DNA from: Andrena cerasifolii
Lineage: Eukaryota > Arthropoda > Insecta > Hymenoptera > Andrenidae
Assembly (NCBI RefSeq): GCF_050908995.1
Contig: NC_135128.1
Location: 12,367,114 to 12,431,113 of the forward strand
Direction of reading: 5' to 3'
DNA length: 64,000 nucleotides
Part shown: positions 23,021 through 34,580 of the stretch, one piece after another
How positions within the stretch are numbered: position 1 is the stretch's first letter
Layout of the letters: each line of letters starts with the position of its first letter
Position numbers and translations under genes: made by a program
The notes under the pieces: generated by a model
Database searches by the model: none
Seen by the model: the letters and a program-made list of their open reading frames with translations, nothing else
What the model was told of the DNA's origin: nothing

Positions 23021-26000
23021 GTGAGCTTTTAGCTTCGTTTGTATTTACGTCTTTAGGAAATATCTTCCTTCCCCTCTGACCCTCTCTGCCACCCCCTTGC
23101 CGCCCCTCATCGCCGACCATCCAAACTCAGCCGCGATTCCAACGGTGCAAGCACCGCTGAACACGTCGGCCGGATGCTTGATACGCGCCATTAAACCACT
23201 CCTCGCTTCCACTGTTGGCTTCCTCTGGCTCCTCCGCCCCCTCGCGGATCCCTCCCCAACTCTTTCACCCCCCACCGAAGCCTCCCGCCGCGACGAGCTC
23301 GTCTCGACAGTCGCTGCCACTCGTATAATCGCGATAATCGTCGCCTCGTTAAATCGGACCCCTCTAGCGCGCAGAGGAGATTCCGCGAGATTCTCTGCCC
23401 TCGACGCAGCGAAGCTTTAAGAAGTGGCCGTTTATAACGGGGCTGGACCGTGGGCGGTGTGGCGGAACGCGAGTGGGTGGATGATCGGGGCTGTTGGATG
23501 GAGTCAGGATTAGATTTAGGCCTCTTCACATGCGAGACTTTTGTAGTTCATGACTGGTATTTGGGGTGTTCCAGTCGGAAGAAAGGGTGTTGATTCGAGA
23601 AATGTGTGGATATGATTGAAATAGCTATCTTGACACACAGAAGGGTTACGTCCGAGATTCTAGCTTTACCTCTCTAGGTAGCAGGTCGCGGTAACGGAGC
23701 GAGGTGCGCTAACAAATGTGGACCCGGCTTAAGAGTTCACCCCCATAGACTCACGGTCGCTCATGAACCATACCAAACGTCCCAGTTACCCTCAATCCTC
23801 AAGACTCACTCCCCGGCTAGTCAACAAGCTACGAAACAGAACCACACTTTAACCACAAGTCCACTGATAATTATTACCCAGACCCTAAAATAACCCTGCA
23901 TTCGAAAAATACAACGAATATCAGATTCGCGTCTCAAAGACAGCAAATCACAGAATTCGGCAGCTAAAATTCTAAGAAGACAGTGTTTCGAGCATCAAGT
24001 AGAAGTTCCTCCCTCAAAAAAGTACAATATCCCAGAACACACTTGAACACGACGAGTAGCTAATTCCCTAGCTCCCCCTTCTACAGACGGTGGAGAGAGC
24101 CCACGAGGAGATGCACAAATTCGACGATTTCTTCTTCCAACGATGGCAAGCATTCGTCCGTGGCTTCTTTATAATCCCAGACAGGGCTCCCGTCGAATCG
24201 GGGGGTAAGAACAATGCCGAAACGGTAGACACACGGAATACACTCGTAGGAGGCTGATTCGAGTCAAGATGGTGGAGCAGCCCGTGGAACAGAGGAGCAG
24301 GGGGTGGCTGAGGGCGAAACGGTAGGAAGTACTCCTTCGCCGTCTCCGCAGTTGTAATTTATTTAAAACCGCTCGCCGTAAATATATCCTCATCATTTAT
24401 TCAGTAGCAGCGGCTCGGCAGCTTCTCGGCTGCAATGGGGTGGTAGCGGAAGGGTGGGAGGAGAGGGGCAGAGGGGGTGTATGCTTTGCGTTCCTCCTTA
24501 CCTGCCAACCGAACTGGAAGTCGCTTCGCGCAGTCTGCGAGTCTGGGGAACAGGGGCGGATCTGAGGTTACTAGCTTGGAAAGGGGGACCCGTCCTTTCT
24601 TTCACCCTCCCCCGCCCCCTCTGCCTCGCGTCCTCGTTGTTTTACGGTAACGCTCTTAGCGCGGGATTTAAATTACTCGCGGTGAACGTAATCTTGAGGG
24701 GAATTGGTGTCCCATCCTGGGCCCACGGTGATCCGTTTGTGGCTACCTGGAGTTTTCGTACCTGTTCGTTATTAATAGTGGTGTAATAGCGGTAATAGGT
24801 ATTTGCTGCACCAGCGCTGTATGCGTGGTCGAGTGTGTTGCAAGGGAAATAAATGAGAAGGGAGGAAAGCTGAGGATAGGAGGGTGAAAGAAGAGAGAAC
24901 GTAAAGGTGAGTGTGAATGTGTTTTGTAATAATAAATTGAGAAATGACAGTGCGTAAGGGGTAGCTAGTAAATGCCATTGGGCGAGTTACAGCGAGAAAA
25001 AAGGCACAGATTTTTATCTGCTCCGGAAAAGGAATATAAAATCGTAGTGTGCGAGAAAAGGATTTGCACTCGAGTCTGTTTTAATTATATACTATGTTCG
25101 ATAGGATACGATCATAGTATACAGTTTAAAACTTCTAAATGTAGAAAATCCCAAATAATGAAAAAGGATAATCCTTTTAAATTGTTAATAAAATAACCCT
25201 ACAACGAATTTAAAGACGCAATAGTTGTGCCGTGATGCTCATTTCAATATGAAAAATTATGACAGTATAAAAAGTTGAAGACAATTTAAAATTCCTTTTC
25301 TAGGCGTCGATAAATCGTAGGGAAAATAAGCGAACATTAATTTTCTCTTTTACCAAGTTTGGGAGGACGCTGTATGGCGTGCATAAAATTTGCAGAGCCT
25401 GTAAAGCGGTTAGAGTGTTTGTTAAAGCACAAACGAGTTTTCTTGCGCGTTTCGCCGGTTCAACGAGGTAAAACCCATCCTATAATCGTTTCACGGTCCT
25501 TAACGATGTCGATAAGGACAACGTAACGACGTAGAAGCTGCTTCCTTTGCGTAATAAGAATCCATTAAAATCTTTATTTAAAATTCAATGACGTCAAACA
25601 GCTTCATCCTCGTCGCTGCTAACTATCGCGTAAAGTTTAGTCTGATACTCGCTCAGTTACGGGTACACGAATCTCCCAATTTGCGAAGGAAAATACGTAA
25701 AACTACGATAAAGTTATCTTCTGTCACAATGCATTAGCTTGATTATACCGTGAAGCTTTTAAAGAAAAACCATTCTCCCTTATTCCATTACAAAGGTACA
25801 TTCACTAACCAGTAGTGCAATAAAGATTGCCTTACTCCAGGGTCTCCATTATATCAACATTAGGTTCACAATAATAAAATAATAATCAGGTCTAAAATCC
25901 AGTGATAGTGTCTTAAATAATACATCAATTCGTTGAAGAGAAAAACGAAAACTTCATCAAACTTAGCCCATCACCTAACTTATACCTAATCCTCAACCCT

Positions 26001-27845
26001 GATGCAGAGTCGCCATCTTAAATAGTATAATAGTTCACGAAGCATAATGAAGAAAGGAGACCTGACACTCCAAATCTCACACTAATTCATGGAGCTCAAT
26101 TTATTAATTATAAAACTTCTACGACCAACTTAAAAGTTACACGTGATTACCTACAGTCTTAATCCTCTTCAGCATTCAGTGGTCCGACATCAACTTGCAC
26201 AAAGCACAATATGCAAAGAGGTTGAAGATACTCGCGAGAGTACAGTGACTGGGTAGATATTACGGTTAAACGCACAGAGCCGAAGGAATTAAATGCGTGT
26301 ATGCGAGGAAGGCAAGCCAGGGCATGTAAGCAAGGAGCACGCTAGGCTACGCGGCTAATTGCTGCTAATTATCGCGCTTACCGCAGTTCAGGCTTTCCCC
26401 CTCTGCGTCTCCGCCGCCACCTACTGCCTCCTTCACCCTTTTCCACCCCCTGTGCCGCCTCCGTCGCGGTTTCCTGCTACTGCCTCCTTCCGCCACCTGA
26501 AATCCACTACAAACCCTGCACACCGAGTCTTGTGCAGTCTACCATCACCGTTTCCGTTTTCATGTAGCGACCTAGATATCGTTATCTCTTAGTTTTGTCC
26601 TTTCCTCCTCGGTGAGGCAACGCAGAATATGTAGCTCCTTCGCTGGTGCTTGGTCTTTATTTTAGCGAACTGGAGTTTTATAGGTTCCTTGGGCTATCTA
26701 GTTACTTCTGCTAGACTAGTAACTTCAACTGCTTTATTGTCAATCATATTTGTGAAATCTAAACAGAATTGCCCTCTTGAGATGTCTTTTAGAAGCACAC
26801 AAGTTACGTAAAAACTATAACATTTGTGTACATTCTTTTAAAAACCTAACATTATCTCCAAATCTTGGCGATTTGTTTCAATCGTTAATTAACTCACTAC
26901 TTATTCCAATAATCCCTTCCTACATTTAATTTTCATTCCCCTTCGTTCACCCATCATCAAATTATTCGCTTTCCTTCAGGATTAAAACTTCTTTGGTTAG
27001 ACTGAAACTCTACTTAATCTTCCCTTTTTCTCCAAATTGCTGTATCTACTTGTACATGTTTATCCGCCATGGTATCTCTCTGTTTACCTCCCTCGCTGCG
27101 TCTCTCTTCGTCGAGCCAACCATCTTTCTCCTCTAGCCTTGAAACTCCTTGCATCCACGTTTCATCCCCCCCTTCCACCGCGTCTGGTGCTTCACCTCGG
27201 GCTCGTTACATTAATTAAACAATATTTGCGATTAATATTTGAGGTAATCATCAGCGCCTCGAAGCAGCTTCTGCTGGCTGGCGGAGGATGCGGAATATCG
27301 CGCGCGCTAATCGGGTTAGCGCTTTTGTGGGCCCTTCTGCTTCCCCTCCTCGCCCTTTCCGTCTCCTCCTCCCTCCACGATTATATAGACTCTAAAGTTG
27401 CACTGTTTTCTTTAGCTAATCAATCGAATCAGATAGGTACTGGAGGTAGCTTACCTTATTTTGGAACACTACTGCGCCTACCAATTACATAATTCAGTTT
27501 CATGAAGAAGAAAACAGGATGTACAGTGGTGGTGAAGGGCAATTGAAACTGAACGATCGCAGAAATAAGATACTTCCATTGAAATTGATTATATCTTAAT
27601 ATATTCTATATATTAGGATGTTTCCCAGAACACATTCATACAAATCGCCGTTCCTATTTAATTTCTAACACCTCCAATCATCAAGCTCCAGTAAAATCCC
27701 ACTATTAACCCTCTTCAGCTTCCACAAACACCGAGTTCAAACAATCACAAATTATCAAAACTCACATCCAATAATTTCTCGAAAAACCTTCAGCAACAAT
27801 TTTTTCCCAGAACCCCGAATGAACCTCAACCCCCTTGTGTTGCAG
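23021..27845 (+). other. Last Drgx intron
   Basis: 4.8 kb between GTGAGC and CCCCCTTGTGTTGCAG. The first 400 bp are GC-rich, continuing the exon's composition. A possible alternative exon lies at 24087-24204. A hAT-like left end (CAGGGGCGGATCTG) is at 24550-24563 without a partner. The rest is mixed AT-rich sequence with no recognised coding. Confidence 0.65.
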
Positions 27846-28335
27846 TGCTTCAGGGTTAGCAGCAGGTTTCAGGCCAGTCGAGCCACCGACATCGCTCTTC
27901 TTCTCCCCGCACCTGGCTGCCCAGTTCTCGTCACCGTTGTTCGGCAACAAAGTGGTGAGCAGCACGCCGACATCCCTAACCTCGACCACTCCATCTCTCT
28001 GGACATCGAGCGACCACCGATCTAGCAGTCTGCACGACATGTTCTCCTGGTCACCGGCAGGCTGGGCTGGCTCCCTATGTGGCTGCTGCAAACCTGGGAC
28101 AGGTGATCTTCACAGGAGCAGCAGCCTAGCTGAGCTGAGAAGAAAGGCTCAGGAGCACTCGACAGCCTCCGCTCTGCTCGGTGGCCTGGCTGGATTCCCT
28201 GGTGGGTTGCCACTGCCCCTGCCTCTGCCATTGCTACCACCGTTGCTGACACTGTCTAGGAGGCCCGAGCATCATCATCACCACCTGCCCAGCATGGGGC
28301 ACCAGATACAACCGACCACGAAAGAGGATCCCTAG
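27846..28335 (+). CDS. Drgx: Drgx terminal exon with OAR motif
   Basis: Preceded by TTGTGTTGCAG. One base completes a Ser codon and the frame then runs 162 residues to TAG at 28333-28335. It contains a segment SLHDMFSWSP, then GSLCGCCKPG, equivalent to the vertebrate GGPLCSCC block. The OAR (otp/aristaless/rax) motif SSSLAELRRKAQEHS follows, coded from about 28114 (model residue about 370). The tail is Leu/Pro-rich with a short His run. OAR motifs act as C-terminal modulatory segments of paired-like factors. The five exons together give 442 residues plus the missing start, longer than vertebrate DRGX (about 260) because of low-complexity insertions. Confidence 0.9.
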
Positions 28336-30230
28336 GATCGTCCGCAAACGGCTGATTGAATATTTCTGGGCTCCTCGCCCGAATTCACATTCTGGGCACG
28401 TATACGTCTCGAGACGCTGGTTCATGTTTCTTTTCCTTCCTTCGTTTAAGAGTGACAGTATTTTCCGGAACGGTCTTTGAAAAGGGCAATGGGTTCTGGA
28501 GCGTCTGGGGTAGGTACATGGTGGTGTGATTGTTTCAGCTATTGGTGGGAGGCTGTTAATTTGGGAGTGAATGATAACTTGAGTAGTAATTTCCCGCGAG
28601 GTTGGAATTTCTTGGATTCTGTTATACGTATGTGTATATGGATTTTTTGAATTTTTGTTTTGAATCGAAGGTGTTAGGTTTTACATTCTGCGCCCTATAT
28701 GTTCATCGTTATACAGTTTCTTTGGATAGTTTCGAGTCGAGTTTTTGAGTTGAAAGTGGACAAGGGCCTTCGAGGGTTGTTTGGGCCTTTGGTTTATATA
28801 TTTCTGTCAGGTTTCAATGTAGAATGAAATTTGCTAATGACGAGTCAATCAAAATGTGTAGGCATCCGAAATTTGTGTACCCCGTTGCTTTGTGAGTTCA
28901 CTTAAAAAGCTGACAAGTCTGCAACACATTTGGGGAAGATTTGAAAGTTGTTTTATTCGAGAGACCAAATGCTTTTATTTTTAACCTATGGAGAACGAAT
29001 AATCCAGGACTTACGACCAAATGGAACGCCGGTCGCACGAGATAATTTGTATTGTGATAGGATAATTTGCATTATCACCCTTAAATCGAGTCTACAACAA
29101 TTTTCTTGAATTATATGGTCGCTGTATCGCATTATTCAAATAATACGGATGTCCGTATTATCCGAGTAACACGGATATCCGCTTTGTTCGCGCGATGCGC
29201 GCGCACGCGCCGCCAGTGACGCTTCTATCGGTTCAAATTCGTTTTCCATCGTGCGCATACACACGATGTCATCTAGAAATGACGTCCCTCCTCGAATATT
29301 CGGACGCACGGGCGTGTGGATACTTTCACCCGCAAGACAGATATAAACTCGAAGAACTCTTACCGGGAATTAATTTTTCAAAGAACGGGAACTGCGGAAG
29401 TTCCGACAGCTTTCGTAATCCCTCTTAGCATTTGGAAATGAAAATGAAATTCCAATCTTCGTTCTAATTTCAGTCATAAGTTGAAGTAATAAGAAGATCG
29501 GAAAGTCAGAAAGCTTGGATATCATAAAAAGAGAAAAGCAACATTAAATTAACTAATAAATCAGTGACTTCTTGAAAATGTCTTGAAAGAAATTTGCTCG
29601 TAAAATAATTCAATGTTTAATTTAAAATAATACGGCAAAGTGTTTAATACGAATGTCGTTTGGCTTAAAAAATTCGAGAGTCTCGAGTATCCTTCCGCAT
29701 CCAATTACAGAATTGATTTTGACTCCACAGCCGTTCGTATATGCCTTACGATGTGATTGCCAGTGTAACAATAGAATTTTGCGAGAATCGAAGGAAAATT
29801 GTTGCATGAGTACCATAAACCATAAAGGTGGAGGAAGACGGACATTTGATGGGCGATGGTGTAGGAATGGGAGACTCCCGGAACGATCACTCGGATTTAC
29901 ATTAAATATCTTTACCATTATACTTGCAATGGTGGCGTTCGTTTCGCTTGCATCGGTTGTCGATGCTCCTCTGAACTCTGGGGGCGAGATAGAACGGCGA
30001 AAGGAACGTAGATACTAGTAGAGACCTGTATATTAAATCCCGGTGAATTGTCAGTGCTAATCAAGGGTAATCCAATAACAGTATGTTACAGACTAGCGAC
30101 TATTATGTAGCTTGAACTGTGGGTAGTGAATTATCGAATAAAGTTGTTCTCTCGTGATACAGACCTGTGTGAACGCTGTCGTTTTCAACCCTTCTTTATC
30201 CCACCCCTCAAGATGACATTTCTACAGTGG
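28336..30230 (+). other. Drgx 3' flank / presumed 3' UTR
   Basis: No further coding. Candidate AATAAA polyadenylation signals occur at 29555-29560 and around 30136. A 22-bp palindrome sits at 29140-29161 next to a CpG-rich patch (29185-29225). The true 3' end cannot be set from sequence alone. Confidence 0.4.
29140..29161. repeat. Perfect inverted repeat ATAATACGGA-TG-TCCGTATTAT
   Basis: Two 10-bp arms with a 2-bp spacer, followed at about 29171 by the related palindrome CGGATATCCG. The clustered CGGAT(A/G)TCCG cores could be dimeric protein-binding sites or a short hairpin. Confidence 0.6.
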
Positions 30231-33200
30231 TGATAGTAAAGGTAGATAACTTATTCTAGCTTGCTAAGGTTTGTGTATGTGAATTTCATAAAGATGTAAC
30301 TGTGGAGGAAGAAGCCAAAGAAAAGATTTGTTGATAATTTTTTACAAAAGAAATTTCTATTTTTTTTTTTTGTAATTCGATGAAAAGTTTCGGTTCAAAT
30401 TACTTTTCGATTAAGATTATTGTTAGCGATGTATTTTGTTCGATCTGCAGACTGAAAATTTCGCAACATGCCCGGCGTGATGTGCTGCAAAGGATCAGGT
30501 GTTCACTTAAGGGATCCCTTGAATCAACTCAGTGATCAAAGGCTATGGTGAACCTATCAGAGAGATTTACTGGAGTACTAACATCTAATAGCAATTGAGC
30601 GTTGAAGTACACGCGGTGTACAAAGGAAGGGATTGATCGACAACGCGTGCTTGCTGATAGATTCGTAATCTGTTTGAAACCAAGGAAGCACAGCTAGAGC
30701 CGCGAAACTTGGTAACTATCTGCGAGCAATAACAGTTTACAATTACATTGAATCATCTCCTAAATTATCTTCTACAATTTCTTTTTATAACGGAAACGCA
30801 CAGTATGCGATTTTCGGCAAACAATTGAATACAAATTAATTAAAAGTCCCTCGATTAAAAAAAAATCACTTTTTGCCCTATCGAAGTATATAATTAAACT
30901 TAAATATTACTCAAAGTGTCTACAATCCTTAAATACTAATAGTTTCTACAGAAATTTTAGTTTGTATCCCTCGCTAAATTTCTATACTGTAATTAACTGA
31001 ACTCCAAACCATTGTCTAACACGAAGCAACCATTCATCGAGTAAGCACAGTAGAAAAATCAAATTTCGTTCAGTTCAATTCCCAAGATCTAAACCAGCCC
31101 TTCGATTCTCCAAGAGCGAAGTAAATAATCATACACTGAATCGACCCAAGCGAGCCTGCAAATCCTAACTCGATTAGAGGCGAACCGATCTCTCGAGGAA
31201 TCACCCCTCACCGTTCCGCGCTCAACTTGAAGCTGTGCGCGTTATCAAGCCACGAATCGTGCCACTTTCCCATTCGAAACCACTTTCACCAGCCAATTCA
31301 CGTGCAATTATTTTTAAACAAAGCTCACCCGCGAGAAGCGAGGCGGAGTGGCATCGTGCAGCCGCAATGAGGGTGGACGACGGGGTGCGTCAGAGAAGGG
31401 TAGTGCGAAGACCGCTCCGCGAGAAACTCCGTCGGGGGTAGGGCCAGCGGAAGGGGTTGTTGGCAATCAATGCTCCTCATAAGAAAAGCTCGCCCTCTCT
31501 TATGGGATCAACCCTCCTCCGGTGCACGAAGCGAGGTCTGTATCCTGGAAAAAGGTGGAGAGGTACTCGCTAGAGGGACGCGGAGAAGTAGCGAGGGGCG
31601 AAGACGACGTTCATCGCAAACAAGGATGCAGGGTTGGTGGAGGGAGATGGAGGTGGCCAGCGGAGGGGGTTGCTGAGAAAGGGGAGGCAGCGGGATAGGG
31701 GAGGGTATGTTTGCGCGAGGAGGACACGGAGAGGGAAAGTAGCGGGAGCTGCGAGCGCGTGGGGTGCGTTCGAAAGACGAGGAAAGGAGGTGGCGCTGAG
31801 GAGGCGGGGGTGAAACGACGCGAGGGGGTTGTTCCTGGCTCGACCAACCAGAGACAAGACGCCATTGATCGGCACGTGGCACGGGGTTGGTTCAACGGGT
31901 TCCACGAGCGTGGAGGGTGCAGCTTCTGCTTCTGCTCGAGGGTGATGGTGGTGGCGTCGAAGGAGGTGGAGGAGGACGAGGAGAATTTCGAGGTGGGGGT
32001 GGCACAGACGCGTTCTGCACACTCCGTTACACTTACTGGTAAACCGTATTAATCAACGACATCATGGTTTATCCCCCGTTACTTCCCACCCCCCTGCATC
32101 CATCCGCCTCAACCTACTCTCCTGCACCTCTGCGGGCTCCATCGCGATCTATAGCGGAACGTGCGGCCACATAGCCTTCCTCCGAGAGGGCGGGGAGGCG
32201 AGGGGGCGAGGGGGCGAAAGACTGATAGCGGAGAGCGCGAGGATGAAGACGCGTGTGCGAAGGAAATACGGAGGGAATGTGGGAGAAGTGTGGGAAGGAT
32301 AGTCTGCAGGAGGACGGATTCATTTTGGGAAGAGGGAGGTAGGGGATGAAAAGTGGAGGAAAGAAAAGGTTTGAAGGTTGAAACGAAGGATGGAATAGAG
32401 GTATTGGTAGAATTGATGAAGAAGGAGGGTGAAAGATTACGTAGAAATGGGGATGAGAGATTAAAATGAAATTTTTGGCGTGAGATTTACCGAGTTTCGG
32501 GTATAGAAGCGTATAAGGGGCAGAAGAATATAAGAATGAGGGAGGAACGTGCGAAGAAGAGTTTGTGGAGGAAGGGAGCGAATTGATTTTGTGGGGGTGG
32601 AAAAGATACAAAAGATGGATTGGAATAGAGGAATTGAGAATATAGAATTAATAGAAGAATAATAGGATATAAACATTAAAAATAAGGAATAAAGAGAATG
32701 AATTAATTCACGAAGTGTGCTAAAAACTATCCATTACAGAAAAATGGTAACAATCAACGGAAGCAGACAGAGAAGTAATAGGATAAACGAGTAAAAGTTT
32801 CTAAAAACTTACAAAACCCAAAGACTAGAAGAATCAAAAGAACAGTAAATGAAAACAAACTCTGAAAAAATATAAAGCTCCATCCATAGGGGAAAAGGGA
32901 CGCAAGGAGAAAGATCCAGTTGGTGGTACGAAATAAGTAACTACATACATTGATCGAAATAAAGAAACGAGTATAGAATAAGGAACGTGTAGTGCATTAA
33001 GAAGTAGAAAAACGAAGGAGAAAAAGAGGAAAGGAACTTGAGTGTTGATGGAACAGCGGGAAAAGAGGAAAAGGAGAGCAGAAGCGAGGCGCCAGGTCAC
33101 TTTGGGAGAAGAGATCGACGCTTAACGATGTCTCTCGATACCCATTACGTGGCTAGCTGGAATTCAACGATCCACTACTACCACCTCTATCATTGTGCAT

Positions 33201-33930
33201 AGTCAAAGAAAAATCCGATTGATCCTCTAGCTAGCTCTTCACACGAATATTACAGGCAACTTTTTCTGCAATATCTCACTTTCAATGGGGGTAACTTGGA
33301 ACGATGGGACGAGTTACTTTTATTACCGAGTCTGAGATATTTATAATATTGAAATATCGAAATGAACCACGCTAAATTTCATTTAGTTATTCCACAGATA
33401 GTTGGGTAAAGTCGGTATACCCAAAATAGGTAAAGGGAGTCGAGTCGATGAAGAAAGGTTACGCGGATCCGTATGCGAAAATTCTTTATTAATGGATTTG
33501 AGAGATTGATGGTTTAACGTCAAAACGTATCCTCTGGTTTCTTCCATCTAGCCGTGCTTTACAATTTTCCTAGAATCCTTCGTACTCGCTTAAAGTCAGA
33601 TTGGATTCCACGCTGAGTGCTTTGGGGATGGAGAACTTCTTTGAAAGTTGGTTACGGGGAATTTGAATATCGAGAAATTGCAAGGAATGAAAGAAATACG
33701 CGCACTCGATTACAGGATGTAGTATATAGTATACACGTGTCGTTGCCCTTCTTATTCAAAGCGAAATACTTACAATCTAGAAATCTGGATATATTTAATT
33801 ATTTAGTGAGGAAGAGATATTCTTTTCGCATACAGGCGGCAACCTGGGAACCAATTTTTTACAACGTGATTTAAAATGGGGACATCTATGATTCCATAGA
33901 TGTATACACGCTTTCATAGTGGGTTAGATT
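30231..33930. other. Intergenic, with long purine-rich strand block
   Basis: No recognised gene. From about 31500 to 33110 the plus strand is strikingly purine-rich (G/GA-rich to about 32500, then GA/A-rich). Open frames on the minus strand here are Pro/Ser/Phe-rich by-products of that bias. The GC-rich part (31330-32000) is CpG-containing and could be a promoter or regulatory island, but I see no supporting motif. Confidence 0.5.
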
Positions 33931-33959
33931 CGTTATTCGTTAGTTGCGCGTGCTTCGAA

Positions 33960-34010
33960 TGCGCCGGCGCATGCGCCACCTGACATTTGAATAGCGCGCC
34001 GGAAGTGGAT
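33960..34010. promoter_or_regulatory. NRF1 palindrome plus ETS site: promoter-like cluster
   Basis: GGCGCATGCGCC contains the perfect NRF1/Ewg core at 33967-33976, and the ETS/GABP-type CCGGAAGTG follows about 22 bp later (33999-34007). Paired NRF1 and ETS sites in a short CpG-rich patch are typical of TATA-less housekeeping promoters. No coding exon is recognised on either side, so the transcript, if any, is unknown. Confidence 0.4.
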
Positions 34011-34346
34011 GTTGCAATTCTGAAACGTCCATAACACATCATCAAAATCATGATACTTTCACTTCAACCACAAACCTGTCGTTCAATCACACGAAACTAA
34101 ACAGTTCACAATCTCACAGCTTGTCACTGCGTGTCACCACCCTGCAAACTTGCAATACCCACTAAATCGTTGATCCTCATCACTGTAACTTTCAACATGA
34201 CACATAAATCGAACATTTAACCAGCTTCAATTCCAAAAACACATACAAAAACCAAGAACAAAGACCACCAACGACTAAGTTCCGATAAAGCTACTCAAGA
34301 TTCCCACAAACAGTGGGACGCGTGGGCCATGGGAAACAGTGAGTAC

Positions 34347-34572
34347 CAGTGACGGATTTAACGGGCAGCGGGTGAGCAGTTGCTGCCTAGTCCCCTACCC
34401 AGAATGTCCCAGGGCCCCATTTTAAAAAAATTATGATTTTATCCAACCACTATAATCTTTCTTCTGTACTACTACGCTTAAATCGTTTTTAGTACACTAC
34501 CTTCATTTTCCTGAAAAAATGAGCCCCTCGGAACGTTTGCCGCCCGAGCCTTTTTCCTTAAATCTGCCACTG
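34347..34572. mobile_element. hAT-like MITE, same family as 11383-11572
   Basis: 226 bp beginning CAGTGACGGATTTAA and ending TTAAATCTGCCACTG. The flanks GTGAGTAC (34339-34346) and GTGGTTAC (34573-34580) match at 6 of 8 positions. Ends are nearly identical to the element at 11383, but the interior is longer and different. It is non-coding. Confidence 0.8.
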
Positions 34573-34580
34573 GTGGTTAC

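Noticed and set aside
24087..24204. Reading TVERAHEEMHKFDDFFFQRW as a constitutive Drgx exon
   Set aside because: That frame is incompatible with the phase 2 end of the preceding exon, while that exon joins 27846 in perfect phase. Kept only as a possible alternative exon in another frame.
31508..32022. Pro/Ser/Leu-rich minus-strand open frames of 120-150 codons
   Set aside because: By-product of the purine-rich plus strand; low complexity, several overlapping frames open at once, no domain.
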